This document shows, piece after piece, positions 17,850 to 27,394 of a stretch of DNA of 64,000 bases. The stretch lies in contig DATKNQ010000056.1 of NCBI GenBank assembly GCA_035541265.1, forward strand, positions 1-64,000, in the 5' to 3' direction. This stretch comes from Bog-159 sp035541265. Lineage in GTDB: Bacteria; Acidobacteriota; Terriglobia; Bryobacterales; Bryobacteraceae. Position 1 is the first letter of the stretch; every line of letters begins with the position of its first letter. The notes below the pieces were generated by a model. It was not told the DNA's origin, ran no database searches, and worked only from the letters and a program-made list of their open reading frames with translations. A program made the translations under genes and the position numbers.

Positions 17850-18554
17850 ATGCGTAGTAACTCAAAAGCTGCTTTCCTCAGAGTAGCTATAGTTGCCGTC
17901 TTCGCTATAGCGTGCCAGCCAATATTCGCTCAGATCTCCGATGGTTTGCGCAATGCCCCACCCATAGGGAATCTGTCACAGCGCGTTGCCGCCGCGCGCG
18001 CCGAGTTTCCGGCTCTTTTGGAAAAGGCGCTCTCCCCCGAGAGTTTAGCGGCCCTGGCGGAACAGATCAAAGCATCGCCCCAGCCAAACATATCCGGCGT
18101 GAACTTCGATAACATCAATGCTCCCTGTTACTTTGCCGACACGAATCCGCTGCGCGGCCAGGAGCAAGGCGCCGGTTTCATCACGCCGATTCCGAGCGGA
18201 GGCGCGGTGCTGAACGAATGCAGCAACTTCGGGTTGTATCCTGTATCAGCTCCGAACTTCCTGGCATTCAATACGTCGGTAAGATATGCTGACGGCGGAG
18301 TTGCGGCCCTGCCGGAGCTGATCCTGGTCGGGTCCAGTAAGTCGTCCGTGTCCATGTGGGTTTCTGGCGGAGACCATCCCGGCTTTCCCATCTCAGCCAT
18401 CGCCCTAAACAGTTCCGGCGCAATGATTGGCATGGTGAATGCCACCACTACGACAGCGTGGGCCCAGCTTACAATTAATGCGAGCGGCGTAAGCGCGGTG
18501 TATCTGACCGGTAATCCGGAGATTTTACTGATCGACAATATTCAGATACAGTAG
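17850..18554 (+). CDS. secreted hypothetical protein
   Basis: A 234-residue protein with a clear signal peptide (S-K-A-A-F-L-R-V-A-I-V-A-V-F-A-I-A-C to I-F-A-Q). After a helical stretch the mature part is beta-rich, with V-S-M-W-V-S-G-G-D-H-P-G-F-P and I-A-L-N-S-S-G-A-M-I-G-M, resembling a PEP-CTERM-type or lectin-like sandwich, though no C-terminal sorting signal is present. ATG 17850 follows AAGGAG. The function is unknown. Confidence 0.7.
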   Translation: MRSNSKAAFLRVAIVAVFAIACQPIFAQISDGLRNAPPIGNLSQRVAAARAEFPALLEKALSPESLAALAEQIKASPQPNISGVNFDNINAPCYFADTNPLRGQEQGAGFITPIPSGGAVLNECSNFGLYPVSAPNFLAFNTSVRYADGGVAALPELILVGSSKSSVSMWVSGGDHPGFPISAIALNSSGAMIGMVNATTTTAWAQLTINASGVSAVYLTGNPEILLIDNIQIQ

Positions 18555-18584
18555 CCGCATGCGGCGGGCCCGCATCCGGGCACA

Positions 18585-19778
18585 TCACATGGTAGTAACC
18601 ACGCGAGGTGACTCGCGCGCGATCTCCCATTCTTCCCGGGTGTGCACGACTAACACGCGCACGAGTGAGTCAGCGGCGGCAATATCCGCACCCGCGGCTG
18701 GCTCTGCATTCTTCGCCGCGTCGAGTTTCACGCCCAGAAACGCGAATCGATCGGCGACGGCGGCGCGCACTTGCGGGCTGTTCTCTCCCACGCCCGCGGT
18801 GAAGACCAGGGCGACCAGGCCGCCCAGGCTGGCAAGCATCGCGCCGATCTCCGCGCAGAGCCGGTGCAGATAGATGTCGAACGCGAGTTGCGCGCGCGCG
18901 TCGCCTTGCGCAATGGCTTCGAGAATCGTGCGCATATCGCCCGAGCTGCCGGAAACGCCGCGCAGGCCCGACTCCTTGTTCAGCACGCGGTCGAGCTCTT
19001 CGGCGCGATGACCGCGATGGCGCACCAGGTGAATGATGATGCCGGGATCGATGGTGCCCGAACGCGTGCCCATCATCAGGCCTTCGAGCGGCGTGAAGCC
19101 CATAGTGGTGTCGACGCTGATGCCGCCGCGGATCGCCGCGAGCGAGCATCCATTGCCCAGGTGGCAGGTGATCATGCGCAGGGAAGCGGGATCGCGGCCC
19201 AGAATCGCCGCCGCGCGCCGCGAGGTGTATTGATGGCTGATGCCGTGAAATCCGAAGCGGCGGATGCCCCGTTCGAACCAGCGGTAGGGTCCCGGATAGA
19301 CCTAGGCCGCCGGCGGCAGGTTCGCATGAAAAGCGGTATCGAATACCGCTACTTGCGGAACCTGCGCGCCGAGGATGCGCTCCATGCAGTCGATGGCTTC
19401 CAGTTCCAGGCGATTGTGCTCGGGCGCGAAGCTGGCCATTTCGGCAATGCCCTTGTGCACCTCAGGCGTGATGCGGGCCCTTTCGCGGAAAGCGCGTCCA
19501 CCGTGCACCACACGGTGTCCGGCCACCTGGACTTGGTCGCGGTGCGGCAGCATGTCCATGAGTGGATCGAGCGAATCGAGAGGGGCTTTCACGGGGATCG
19601 AGCGTGTCTCGCTCTTCCCTGCCGATTTGATCTGGATCTCGGCGGTGCCCGGATGATGCTCCCAATCGACGGGCGCCTCCCACAACGGCTTCTGCGCGGC
19701 CGATCCCTCTTCGCCGGTGACTTCGAACAAGCTGCTCTTGAAAGTGCTCGACCCTCCGTTCAACACCGGGATCTTCAT
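18585..19778 (-). pseudogene. ackA: acetate kinase with one in-frame amber stop
   Basis: The frame encodes a full-length acetate kinase (acetyl-phosphate + ADP to acetate + ATP) apart from a TAG at 19304-19302 (codon 159). Before it are P-V-L-N-G-G-S-S-T-F-K, G-H-R-V-V-H-G-G and V-A-V-F-D-T-A-F-H. After it, still in frame, come V-Y-P-G-P-Y, G-F-H-G-I-S-H, T-C-H-L-G-N-G, M-G-F-T-P-L-E-G-L and G-V-G-E-N-S. The stop occupies a position where relatives often have Tyr, so one TAC-to-TAG change explains it. The start ATG overlaps the phosphoketolase stop as ATGA. A true nonsense allele, a base error or readthrough are possible. Confidence 0.85.
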
Positions 19779-22138
19779 CAGTAGGGCCACTTCCATTCTT
19801 TAATCTCGGGCAAATCGTCGCCGTGCTTTACCACGTAGCGCTTGTGTTCGATTAGCTTGTTGCGCAGGTCCTGCTTGATGTGCGCGGCGATGTTGCGCAG
19901 GCGCGGCACGCGGTCGATCACGTCACCGGCCAGGTGGAAGCGATCGAGATCGTTGAGCACCGTCATGTCGAAGGGCGTGGTGGTGGTGCCTTCTTCTTTG
20001 TAGCCGCGCACGTGCATGTTGTCGTGATTCTTACGGCGGTAAGTGAGCCGGTGAATCAGCCATGGATAGCCGTGAAAGGCGAAGACCACCGGCTTGTCGG
20101 CGGTGAAGAGCGAATCGAACTCGCGATCCGGCAGGCCGTGCGGATGTTCAGTGGAGGGCTGCAGCGTCATCAGGTCCACCACGTTCACCACGCGGATTTT
20201 CAGATCCGGCAGATTGCGCCGCAGGAAATCGACGGCGGCCAGCGTCTCGAGCGTGGGGACGTCGCCGCAGCAAGCCATCACCACATCCGGCTCGACGCCG
20301 TTATCCGTGCTGGCCCACTCCCAGATGCCGATGCCGGTGGTGCAGTGCTCGATGGCGGATTCCATGTCGAGCCATTGCAGGGCGGGCTGTTTGCCGGCCA
20401 CGATCACGTTCACGTAATGCCGGCTGCGCAGGCAATGATCCGTCACCGAGAGCAACGTGTTGGCGTCCGGAGGCAGATAGACGCGCACGATGTCGGCCTT
20501 CTTGTTCACGACGTGATCGATGAAGCCCGGGTCCTGGTGGCTGAACCCGTTGTGATCCTGCCGCCAGACGTGCGAGGTCAGCAGATAATTTAGCGAAGCG
20601 ATGGGACGGCGCCAGGGAATGTGGCGAGTGGTCTTCAGCCACTTGGCGTGCTGGTTGAACATGGAGTCGATGATGTGGACGAAGGCTTCGTAGCAGGAAA
20701 AGAAGCCGTGCCGCCCGGTCAGCAGATAGCCTTCCAGCCAGCCCTGGCACATGTTTTCACTGAGCACCTCCATGACCCGGCCATCGGGCGCGATGTGATC
20801 GTCCGTGGGCAGGATTTCGGCGGTGGACTCGCGGTTGGTCACTTCGAAGAGCGCATCCAGGCGATTCGAGGCGGTTTCATCGGGACCCATGACGCGGAAG
20901 TTTTGAGCGTCGGCATTCAGCTTCATCACGTCGCGCAGCACGCGGCCCATGATGCGGGTGGCTTCGGCGACTACCGTACCCGGCTTCGGCACTTCCACGG
21001 CATAGCCGGAAAAGTCCGGCATCTTCAGATCGCGCAGCAGCAGGCCGCCGTTGGCGTGCGGATTGTCGCTCATGCGGCGCCGGCCCTTGGGCGCGATCGC
21101 TGCCAGCTCCGGAACCAGCCGGCCGGTGGAATCGAACAACTCCTCCGGCTTGTAACTCTTCATCCAGTCTTCAAGAATCTTCACGTGCGCGGGCTTGGCG
21201 GCGAGCTCGGAGAGCGGCACCTGGTGCGCGCGGAACGTTCCTTCGATCTGTACGCCGTCCACAACTTTCGGTCCGGTCCAGCCCTTGAGCGTGCGCATCA
21301 CGATCATGGGCCAGCGCGGGCGCTTGGTGAAGCCGCGCGTGCGGGCATCTTCCTGGATCTTGCCGATTTCGTCCACGATCCGGTCGAGCGTGGCAGCCAT
21401 GAGTTGATGCATGGTATCCGGATCGTCGCCTTCGACGAAGTACGGTTCGTGGCCGTAGCCCCGGAACAGATCCGCCAATTCATCATGCGGTAGCCGCGCC
21501 AGCACCGTAGGGCCGGCGATCTTGTAGCCGTTCAGATGCAGGATTGGCAGCACGGCGCCGTCGCGCGCGGGATTCAGAAACTTGTTCGAATGCCAACTGG
21601 TAGCCAGCGATCCGGTTTCGGCTTCGCCGTCGCCCACCACGCAGCAGGCCAGCAGGCTGGGATTGTCGAACACGGCGCCGTAGGCATGCAGCAGCGAATA
21701 ACCCAGCTCGCCGCCCTCGTGGATGGACCCCGGCGTTTCCGGCGCTACGTGGCTCGGGATACCGCCCGGAAAGGAGAACTGCTTGAAGAGGCGGCGCATG
21801 CCTTCTTCGTCGCGCGAGATGTTCGGGTAATATTCGCTGTAGGTGCCTTCCAGATACGTGTTGGCGACCAGGCCGGGACCGCCATGGCCGGGACCGGCGA
21901 TGTAGATCATGTCGAGGTCATGCAGCCGGATCAGGCGATTGCAGTGCACGTAAATGAAATTCAGTCCGGGCGTCGTGCCCCAGTGGCCTAGCAGGCGGGG
22001 CTTGATGTGTTCGAGCTTGAGTGGTTCCCGTAGCAGGGGATTGTCATAAAGATAAATCTGTCCCACCGACAGATAATTCGCAGCCCGCCAGTAGGCGTTC
22101 ATGGCGCGCAGTTCTTCGGGCGAAAGAGGACCGTTCAT
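19778..22138 (-). CDS. xfp: xylulose 5-phosphate/fructose 6-phosphate phosphoketolase
   Basis: Thiamine-diphosphate enzyme that splits xylulose 5-phosphate or fructose 6-phosphate with phosphate, giving acetyl-phosphate plus glyceraldehyde 3-phosphate or erythrose 4-phosphate. About 786 residues, normal length. Visible motifs are L-G-H-W-G-T-T-P-G, G-P-G-H-G-G-P, the ThDP site G-D-G-E-A-E-T-G, and G-Y-G-H-E-P. The C-terminal half has S-H-Q-D-P-G-F. ATG 22138 has GGAG five bases upstream. It is translationally coupled to ackA, the normal next step, so the pair is a phosphoketolase-acetate route. Confidence 0.96.
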   Translation of the reverse strand: MNGPLSPEELRAMNAYWRAANYLSVGQIYLYDNPLLREPLKLEHIKPRLLGHWGTTPGLNFIYVHCNRLIRLHDLDMIYIAGPGHGGPGLVANTYLEGTYSEYYPNISRDEEGMRRLFKQFSFPGGIPSHVAPETPGSIHEGGELGYSLLHAYGAVFDNPSLLACCVVGDGEAETGSLATSWHSNKFLNPARDGAVLPILHLNGYKIAGPTVLARLPHDELADLFRGYGHEPYFVEGDDPDTMHQLMAATLDRIVDEIGKIQEDARTRGFTKRPRWPMIVMRTLKGWTGPKVVDGVQIEGTFRAHQVPLSELAAKPAHVKILEDWMKSYKPEELFDSTGRLVPELAAIAPKGRRRMSDNPHANGGLLLRDLKMPDFSGYAVEVPKPGTVVAEATRIMGRVLRDVMKLNADAQNFRVMGPDETASNRLDALFEVTNRESTAEILPTDDHIAPDGRVMEVLSENMCQGWLEGYLLTGRHGFFSCYEAFVHIIDSMFNQHAKWLKTTRHIPWRRPIASLNYLLTSHVWRQDHNGFSHQDPGFIDHVVNKKADIVRVYLPPDANTLLSVTDHCLRSRHYVNVIVAGKQPALQWLDMESAIEHCTTGIGIWEWASTDNGVEPDVVMACCGDVPTLETLAAVDFLRRNLPDLKIRVVNVVDLMTLQPSTEHPHGLPDREFDSLFTADKPVVFAFHGYPWLIHRLTYRRKNHDNMHVRGYKEEGTTTTPFDMTVLNDLDRFHLAGDVIDRVPRLRNIAAHIKQDLRNKLIEHKRYVVKHGDDLPEIKEWKWPY

Positions 22139-22228
22139 CGCAGCTCCATTTACCCAGCATCGCAGACAAAAGTTGCGATCGTGTTGCAAAGAGGCGCGAG
22201 AATGGACAGAACACCCACGGCACTAGGG

Positions 22229-22558
22229 TTAGAGTCGGGACAGCGATGAATAGTGCCGGACCGAACGTGCGGTGTAATACGAAGGATCGGCGAACTTCTC
22301 GTTGAAGATGCGCTCCCAGCGGGCGTCATCCCGGCAGCGCGGGCACTGGCCGCAGGTGCAGCGCCGGGGCCGGGAACAGGTGGCCTGCGGCAGTGGCTCG
22401 CGCAGCCGGGCGTCTTCCGAATCGGATTGAATCGGCGGCGGGTTTGCGGGACGTCTGCCTCTGCCGCGCACCGGGCCCAGCGTGCTGAGCAATTGGGCGA
22501 GGACGTCTTGTGACTCGATGAAGGGCGCTTCGTTATCGACCGGGTAATCCAGAACCAT
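22229..22558 (-). CDS. small cysteine-rich hypothetical protein
   Basis: A 109-residue protein, probably cytoplasmic. The C-terminal third holds five cysteines in a tight pattern: T-C-S-R-P-R-R-C-T-C-G-Q-C-P-R-C-R, followed by D-D-A-R-W-E-R-I-F-N-E-K-F-A-D-P-S-Y-Y. The cysteine knuckle next to a conserved-looking aromatic helix suggests a metal-binding module. I think similar short proteins occur in Acidobacteriota, but that is from memory. GGAG precedes the ATG. It lies 17 bases after the LuxR-type regulator gene on the same strand. Confidence 0.6.
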   Translation of the reverse strand: MVLDYPVDNEAPFIESQDVLAQLLSTLGPVRGRGRRPANPPPIQSDSEDARLREPLPQATCSRPRRCTCGQCPRCRDDARWERIFNEKFADPSYYTARSVRHYSSLSRL

Positions 22559-22575
22559 AGCCGGGCTCCAGTCTC

Positions 22576-23238
22576 CTACGCGTGGCGTACCGGTTCCAGA
22601 CTCAGGGACCGAAGCCCCGCGTGGTCCCCCGGGTTGGCTCCGGCGAGGCTGAGATTCTGCATGCCGCGCATAGCCAACTCAAACCGGTCGCGAACACCCG
22701 ATTTATGGAACAGATGCGACAGATAAACCTTCACCGTTCCTTCCGAGATACCCAGCTCGCAAGATATTTCTTTGTTTTTCAGACCGCGCGAGAGCAGCGT
22801 GATCAGTTGACTCTCCCGCCGGGTGAGCGGGACCCGCCTGGCGGTACGAAAGCTATCGGTCAGGCGCTTTTCGAACCACAAGTCGCCCGCCAGTACGCGC
22901 TGCAGGCACTGGAGATGTGCATCCGGCGGCAGCGTCTTCCGCAGCACGCCGCGCACGCCGATCGTCAGCGCCCGCATCGCGAAGTCGGCGGCAATTGAAT
23001 CAGTCCACAAGATCAGTTTGCACTCCGGCGCCAGGAACTGGAGTTGGTTGAGTTCATCAGCAGTGATCTGCGGAGTCAAATCCAGCACCGCCAGGTGCGG
23101 GCTTCCCCCCAAAAGCTGCCTCAGGGCCGGCAGGTTCGTACAGCAAGCGTCCAGGTTGAGGCGGGAGTCTTGGGCGATCACGCACTCCAGCCCTTTGTTC
23201 AGGATCGGTTGATCCGAATAAATAACTATACGTGCCAT
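22576..23238 (-). CDS. NarL/LuxR-type response regulator
   Basis: A 220-residue protein. The N-terminal receiver-like domain keeps the phospho-acceptor Asp in L-A-V-L-D-L-T-P, but the acidic pair near the start is weak (Y-S-D-Q), so phosphorylation may be altered or absent. The C-terminal LuxR helix-turn-helix is complete: L-T-R-R-E-S-Q-L-I-T-L-L-S-R-G-L-K-N-K-E-I-S, then L-G-I-S-E-G-T-V-K-V-Y-L-S-H-L-F-H-K. No sensor kinase is adjacent. A large diguanylate cyclase gene lies upstream on the same strand, so a link to c-di-GMP control is possible. Confidence 0.85.
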   Translation of the reverse strand: MARIVIYSDQPILNKGLECVIAQDSRLNLDACCTNLPALRQLLGGSPHLAVLDLTPQITADELNQLQFLAPECKLILWTDSIAADFAMRALTIGVRGVLRKTLPPDAHLQCLQRVLAGDLWFEKRLTDSFRTARRVPLTRRESQLITLLSRGLKNKEISCELGISEGTVKVYLSHLFHKSGVRDRFELAMRGMQNLSLAGANPGDHAGLRSLSLEPVRHA

Positions 23239-23599
23239 TTCTTTGAAATTCCTCGCAATTCGTCTTCGAGTGAATTAGTTGGATCACGGGCTCGGACCAT
23301 TCGCCCCGGCCTGACCGGCAAAGCCTGGCGGACTTGGCCGGTCCAAAACAATTCAGAATTTCCAAATAATTCTGTCCGAAACTCCGTTATCTATTTTGAA
23401 AGTATTAAGGCAAGCGACGGGCCATCAGCGAGTGCCTGATGCCTTCTAGGGGAAATCTTGTATCCCTTAGGGAGTATGCGGGTTTGGTTGTCGTATTACC
23501 GGCAGTAAACAAGATCCGATGAGTAGCGCAATGCGGCATGTTGCGCAGAATCTGGGGCATGTGCGCGCCATTGCACAACCCCGTTAGAATCCGTGGAGA
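23239..23599. other. intergenic stretch without a gene
   Basis: About 360 bases between the diguanylate cyclase stop and the regulator start. It is more AT-rich in its middle part (around 23340-23410) and probably holds the promoter of the regulator. No convincing -35/-10 pair, RNA gene or ORF was seen. Confidence 0.4.
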
Positions 23600-26500
23600 T
23601 CAACCTGACAGCTTTGGACAGTGCCGCATTGCACGGCCGGTCTGAGCCGTTTCGGCAGCATTCAGCCGTGGCGAAACCGGATCGTACCAACGCCGGCGCT
23701 TCTGCCCATACATGTGCGAATCGGCCGATTGCAGCAGTATATCAGGCTGGTCGCCATCGAACGGCCAGATGCTGATGCCCACACTCGCTCCGGCGTTCAG
23801 CCTCTGCTGCTCGTAGAGGACCGGCTCACGTAAGGCGGTTTCAATTTTCGCCGCGATCTGTTCGGCGTCCTCGCGGCGGCCGAGGCGCGGCAGGAGCACC
23901 ACGAACTCGTCGCCTCCGATGCGCGCCACCGTGTCGCCGCGGCGCACGTTTTGGACCATGCGCCGCGCGACCTGTTGCAGGACAGTGTCGCCCGCGCCGT
24001 GGCCGTACGTATCGTTGATCCCCTTGAAATCGTCCAGATCGAGGTACAAGACTCCCAGCAAGCCGCCGATGTGCGCGGCCAGCGCGATCTCACTTTCCAT
24101 TCGGTCGTAAAGATATGCCCGGTTGGGCAAGCCCGTGAGGCCGTCGTGCTGCGCGCGGTACGACAACTGGTCGTGAAGGCGCCGGCGATCGATGGCCAGC
24201 GCCGCGATGTTGCACCACAAGGCAAGCTGCTCGCCCTGCGCATCAGTGCACGGCTTGTCATTGCGGAAAAACGCCGCGATCACTCCCTCGGTCACGGAAT
24301 CCACCATGATGGGAGCCAGGCAGAAAGTCCTGAAGCGGAGAGCGGGCTGCGAGTCAATGAAGCTCGCCCACAGAGGGCTGCCGGAGAAGCACCGTGGTTC
24401 GCGAAACTCCGTACTGAAAGATATCGAATTCAGATCGAGGCGGCCCAACGCTTCGAGCCACCCGGCGGGCAGGGCCGGCACCGCGAAGACCCGCATGCCT
24501 TGCGGCGCGGACAACAGGATGGTGCAGACCGCACCTTCGGAATGCAGCGCGACGGCTTCGGCGATATGATCGATGATCAAATCCACCGGCTCATCCCTGG
24601 CGATCAACTCCACGATGCGCTTGCTGTCCAGATCCAGAGCTTCCGCCTCGCGCGCTTTCTGGAGCGCATTTTGGGTGCGCTGATGCGCGGCCTTCAATTG
24701 CAGGGTTTGCGCCTGTAAGACCTGGGTCTGGGCCCTTACGCGGCGGCGCAGCAGACCTACCCAGGCCAGCGCGGCAATGACTAACAGCGAGGCGCCTGCC
24801 AACACCGGAAACACGCGTGCGGACGTCAGCCACGACGGCCTGCCGATCACCGCAACATCGGCCGGCGAACGCAGTAGTAGCCGGAACGTGCGGGGCAGGA
24901 TCAGGTCGCGGGACTGCTCCACCTCCACCGAGCAGATGCCGGTCAGCCTGAGTATGGATCCCGGTTCGAATAGCGGCGTATCGGCGACGTTCGGGAGGCC
25001 GGCGTCGAACAGCGTGCCGCCGGAAGAGACCGCCAGCACGTGCTCTGTGGGCTGCTGCAGCCGATCGATCAGCTTTCCCTCGATCTGCACGAGTTGACCG
25101 TCGAAGGTTCCACGCATGGCGTCTTCGGCGGTGATGCGGACGGGCTCAGGGGGAGCCCCAGCGCGCAACGTCCGTGCCTCCGATCCATTCAACACCGGGC
25201 TGAACCCGGCGATCGCCGGGAATCCGACCACTTCGACAGCATCGCCCACCTGCAGTCCGCGGGTATCGAGATCCCGCAGAACCAAACCGCCGGTGGAGTC
25301 GCGGATCCAGGTCATGCCCGCGAGATTGCCGTAAGTCACGGTGCCGAATACACGCACCCGGTGGCCCATTTCGCGAGTGCGCGAATACTGCATGAGCTGC
25401 TCGATGGAACTGGGCGGCAGCGAGAAGGGATCGGGCGGTGCCGGGTGCGTGACCGTGATGAATTCCCTTCCCGGCACGAACATCTGAATGCCGAGCATCT
25501 GCCGTTTGGCGTTGAACAGCGAGCCGCAGACACCTCTTACGCGGACCTCCGCATCCACCAATGACGCCAGCGACTCAACCGGCGCCAGCACGTGCGCTTT
25601 ATAGCGTTCCCTGCCCCACTCCAAAGTCAACAGCGCATCGCCCTGGCCGGCCACCACTTGCTGTACGATTCCGCCTAAGTCGATCCAGCGGCAATCCTCG
25701 CGGCCACGGATCGCGCTTTGAAAGCTGTTGGTAGAGGGGGCCGGCAAATGCGCCCGGCCGACTACCGCCACGTGAGCCTTGGCGACATCCGGCGCGAAGT
25801 CCGCAGTCGTCACGCCCGTGATCTCCACCAGATCGCCCGGCCGCAACGGCGGGCTTTCGGGCGTCTCCACGAATATGCCGTCTGTCGAATCCTGTACAAA
25901 GAGCAGGTGGTTGACCGGATCGAAGTAGGTCACCACTGCGCGCATTCGCACCGGGTAGCCAGCCTGGGCGCCGCTCTTGCCCAGAGAATGCACCTGCGCC
26001 GCGGTCGTCAACGTGGAACCCGAGACTGGAGCGCGCGCCTGGCCATCGGGCTCCAAGTGATGGGCCATGACAGCGCGGTCGAGCAGGGGACGGCCTCCGT
26101 CCCAGACTAGGAAACCGGCCAAGTCCAGTTCGGTGGCGAGCGGACCGGAGGCTTCGTTTTCCAACCGCACGCGGAGCTGGCCGGTTTCATCCGTGATCCC
26201 CAAGCTGCCACTGCTCGCGAGATACGGTAAACCTGTGATCCGCACGCGATGCGCGGGCAGGTGGTCCGGCCGGAGGGCCAGCAGGTGGCGGATGGGAGTG
26301 ACCGGCAGGTAGCCCGGATCCAGCGGTGGATAAGGTACCTGCACCTCGTCGGCATCGGCAGCCCACAGGATCGGGTCGCCGGCATTACCATCTGCGTCCA
26401 GGGCTTCGGCGAGGACGCCGCTGGCACGCACATTCGCATCCACCCAACCGTCATTGATCACCACGGCCGAACCCGGAACCTTGACCCAAACGGTGACGCC

Positions 26501-27067
26501 TTGGGCGCGAATCTCGACCCTGATCAATCCGACGCGCTCCGAGCTGACGGAACGCACCACCCCGGATATGGCTGCCCTCTTGAAGATATACTGAGGGTCC
26601 CGCAGAAATGGCCCACGCACCGCGATCGGCTCCGGCAGAGTGCCGGGACCCAGATCCGCGATGCGGCCCCCCACAATCGAGGGCATCGCGCCACCGTTTC
26701 CCGCCACACCCGACACCGTCACTCTATGACCCAGCGCCGGCGGGGTCTGGCGGGAGGCCAGGTCCACCCGCGCCCCACCGGTGGAATCCTGAACGAAACA
26801 GGAGTGCGCGAGAGAGTCGTAAAACGTCAGGATCCCCTGGATGCGGACCGCCACCCCCAGCCTGGCCTCACCGGCGGGGATCTCGCGTAACTCCCGTGTG
26901 CTATTCAAGATCCGGCCAGGGACCCACCCGGGATGCCCGCAGGCCGCGCACACCGCGCACACCAGGATAGCCGCCGTCGCGCTCCCGCACCAAACCGCGC
27001 GCGCGCGTGCCGATGGCGGCCTCGAGACTTCCGCTCGAACAGGCCGCTTCACCAATGTGCCGACCAA
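23600..27067 (-). CDS. membrane diguanylate cyclase with periplasmic OB-fold-like repeats and GAF-like domain
   Basis: A 1155-residue protein. A first hydrophobic segment is at residues 25-45. A long extracytoplasmic region follows, with a repeated unit of the form V-R-I-x-G-x-x-T-Y/F-x-D then F-V-Q-D-S-T-G/D-G; three clear copies lie near residues 70-100, 375-400 and 570-600, with weaker ones between. A second membrane segment is near residue 760, then a coiled coil and a GAF-like domain. The GGDEF domain ends it: G-G-D-E-F intact, with R-R-G-D placed five residues before it as an inhibitory I-site. It should make c-di-GMP. TTG start at 27067 is tentative. Confidence 0.88.
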   Translation of the reverse strand: MVGTLVKRPVRAEVSRPPSARARAVWCGSATAAILVCAVCAACGHPGWVPGRILNSTRELREIPAGEARLGVAVRIQGILTFYDSLAHSCFVQDSTGGARVDLASRQTPPALGHRVTVSGVAGNGGAMPSIVGGRIADLGPGTLPEPIAVRGPFLRDPQYIFKRAAISGVVRSVSSERVGLIRVEIRAQGVTVWVKVPGSAVVINDGWVDANVRASGVLAEALDADGNAGDPILWAADADEVQVPYPPLDPGYLPVTPIRHLLALRPDHLPAHRVRITGLPYLASSGSLGITDETGQLRVRLENEASGPLATELDLAGFLVWDGGRPLLDRAVMAHHLEPDGQARAPVSGSTLTTAAQVHSLGKSGAQAGYPVRMRAVVTYFDPVNHLLFVQDSTDGIFVETPESPPLRPGDLVEITGVTTADFAPDVAKAHVAVVGRAHLPAPSTNSFQSAIRGREDCRWIDLGGIVQQVVAGQGDALLTLEWGRERYKAHVLAPVESLASLVDAEVRVRGVCGSLFNAKRQMLGIQMFVPGREFITVTHPAPPDPFSLPPSSIEQLMQYSRTREMGHRVRVFGTVTYGNLAGMTWIRDSTGGLVLRDLDTRGLQVGDAVEVVGFPAIAGFSPVLNGSEARTLRAGAPPEPVRITAEDAMRGTFDGQLVQIEGKLIDRLQQPTEHVLAVSSGGTLFDAGLPNVADTPLFEPGSILRLTGICSVEVEQSRDLILPRTFRLLLRSPADVAVIGRPSWLTSARVFPVLAGASLLVIAALAWVGLLRRRVRAQTQVLQAQTLQLKAAHQRTQNALQKAREAEALDLDSKRIVELIARDEPVDLIIDHIAEAVALHSEGAVCTILLSAPQGMRVFAVPALPAGWLEALGRLDLNSISFSTEFREPRCFSGSPLWASFIDSQPALRFRTFCLAPIMVDSVTEGVIAAFFRNDKPCTDAQGEQLALWCNIAALAIDRRRLHDQLSYRAQHDGLTGLPNRAYLYDRMESEIALAAHIGGLLGVLYLDLDDFKGINDTYGHGAGDTVLQQVARRMVQNVRRGDTVARIGGDEFVVLLPRLGRREDAEQIAAKIETALREPVLYEQQRLNAGASVGISIWPFDGDQPDILLQSADSHMYGQKRRRWYDPVSPRLNAAETAQTGRAMRHCPKLSG

Positions 27068-27394
27068 TTCAGAATTCCCTACCTTTTATATCGGCGCTGC
27101 CGGTCGCTTGCTAAACGGCGTTAAGCCCCACCCTCTAATACTTTGATACATCTATTGGGGTATGGTCCATACCTGCGACAGTTAAGTCGGGCTTACTAAC
27201 TGGAGTGAATCACCCTATTTCTAACGGCGAAAAGAGCATGATTCCACTCCTGAACCCCCAAAAGGGTATCCAACGATAGGATGTATCGTCAAGCTTACCT
27301 CACCGTAAAAATCGCTCTGCCAGAAGCCGGAAATTCCTACAGCGGTTACGCGGCGAATCACGAATCGGGTCACTGGGGGGAGGAACTGGGGGGC
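27068..27394. other. intergenic region upstream of the diguanylate cyclase gene
   Basis: About 330 bases, with lower GC than its flanks. It contains the inverted repeat GGTATG-GTC-CATACC at 27159-27173 and likely the minus-strand promoter of the cyclase gene. No supported coding region. Confidence 0.4.
27159..27173. promoter_or_regulatory. inverted repeat, possible operator
   Basis: GGTATG-N3-CATACC is a perfect 6-3-6 dyad, about 92 bases upstream of the cyclase start codon. It may be a regulator site. Confidence 0.3.

Noticed and set aside
19302..19304. Recoding of TAG as an amino acid in ackA
   Set aside because: TAG is a normal stop for several genes in the window, and no hairpin or pyrrolysine context is visible.
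27135..27156. A fourth copy of the 19-bp dyad before the diguanylate cyclase gene
   Set aside because: Only the right arm CATCTA is present; the left arm reads TAATAC and does not match.
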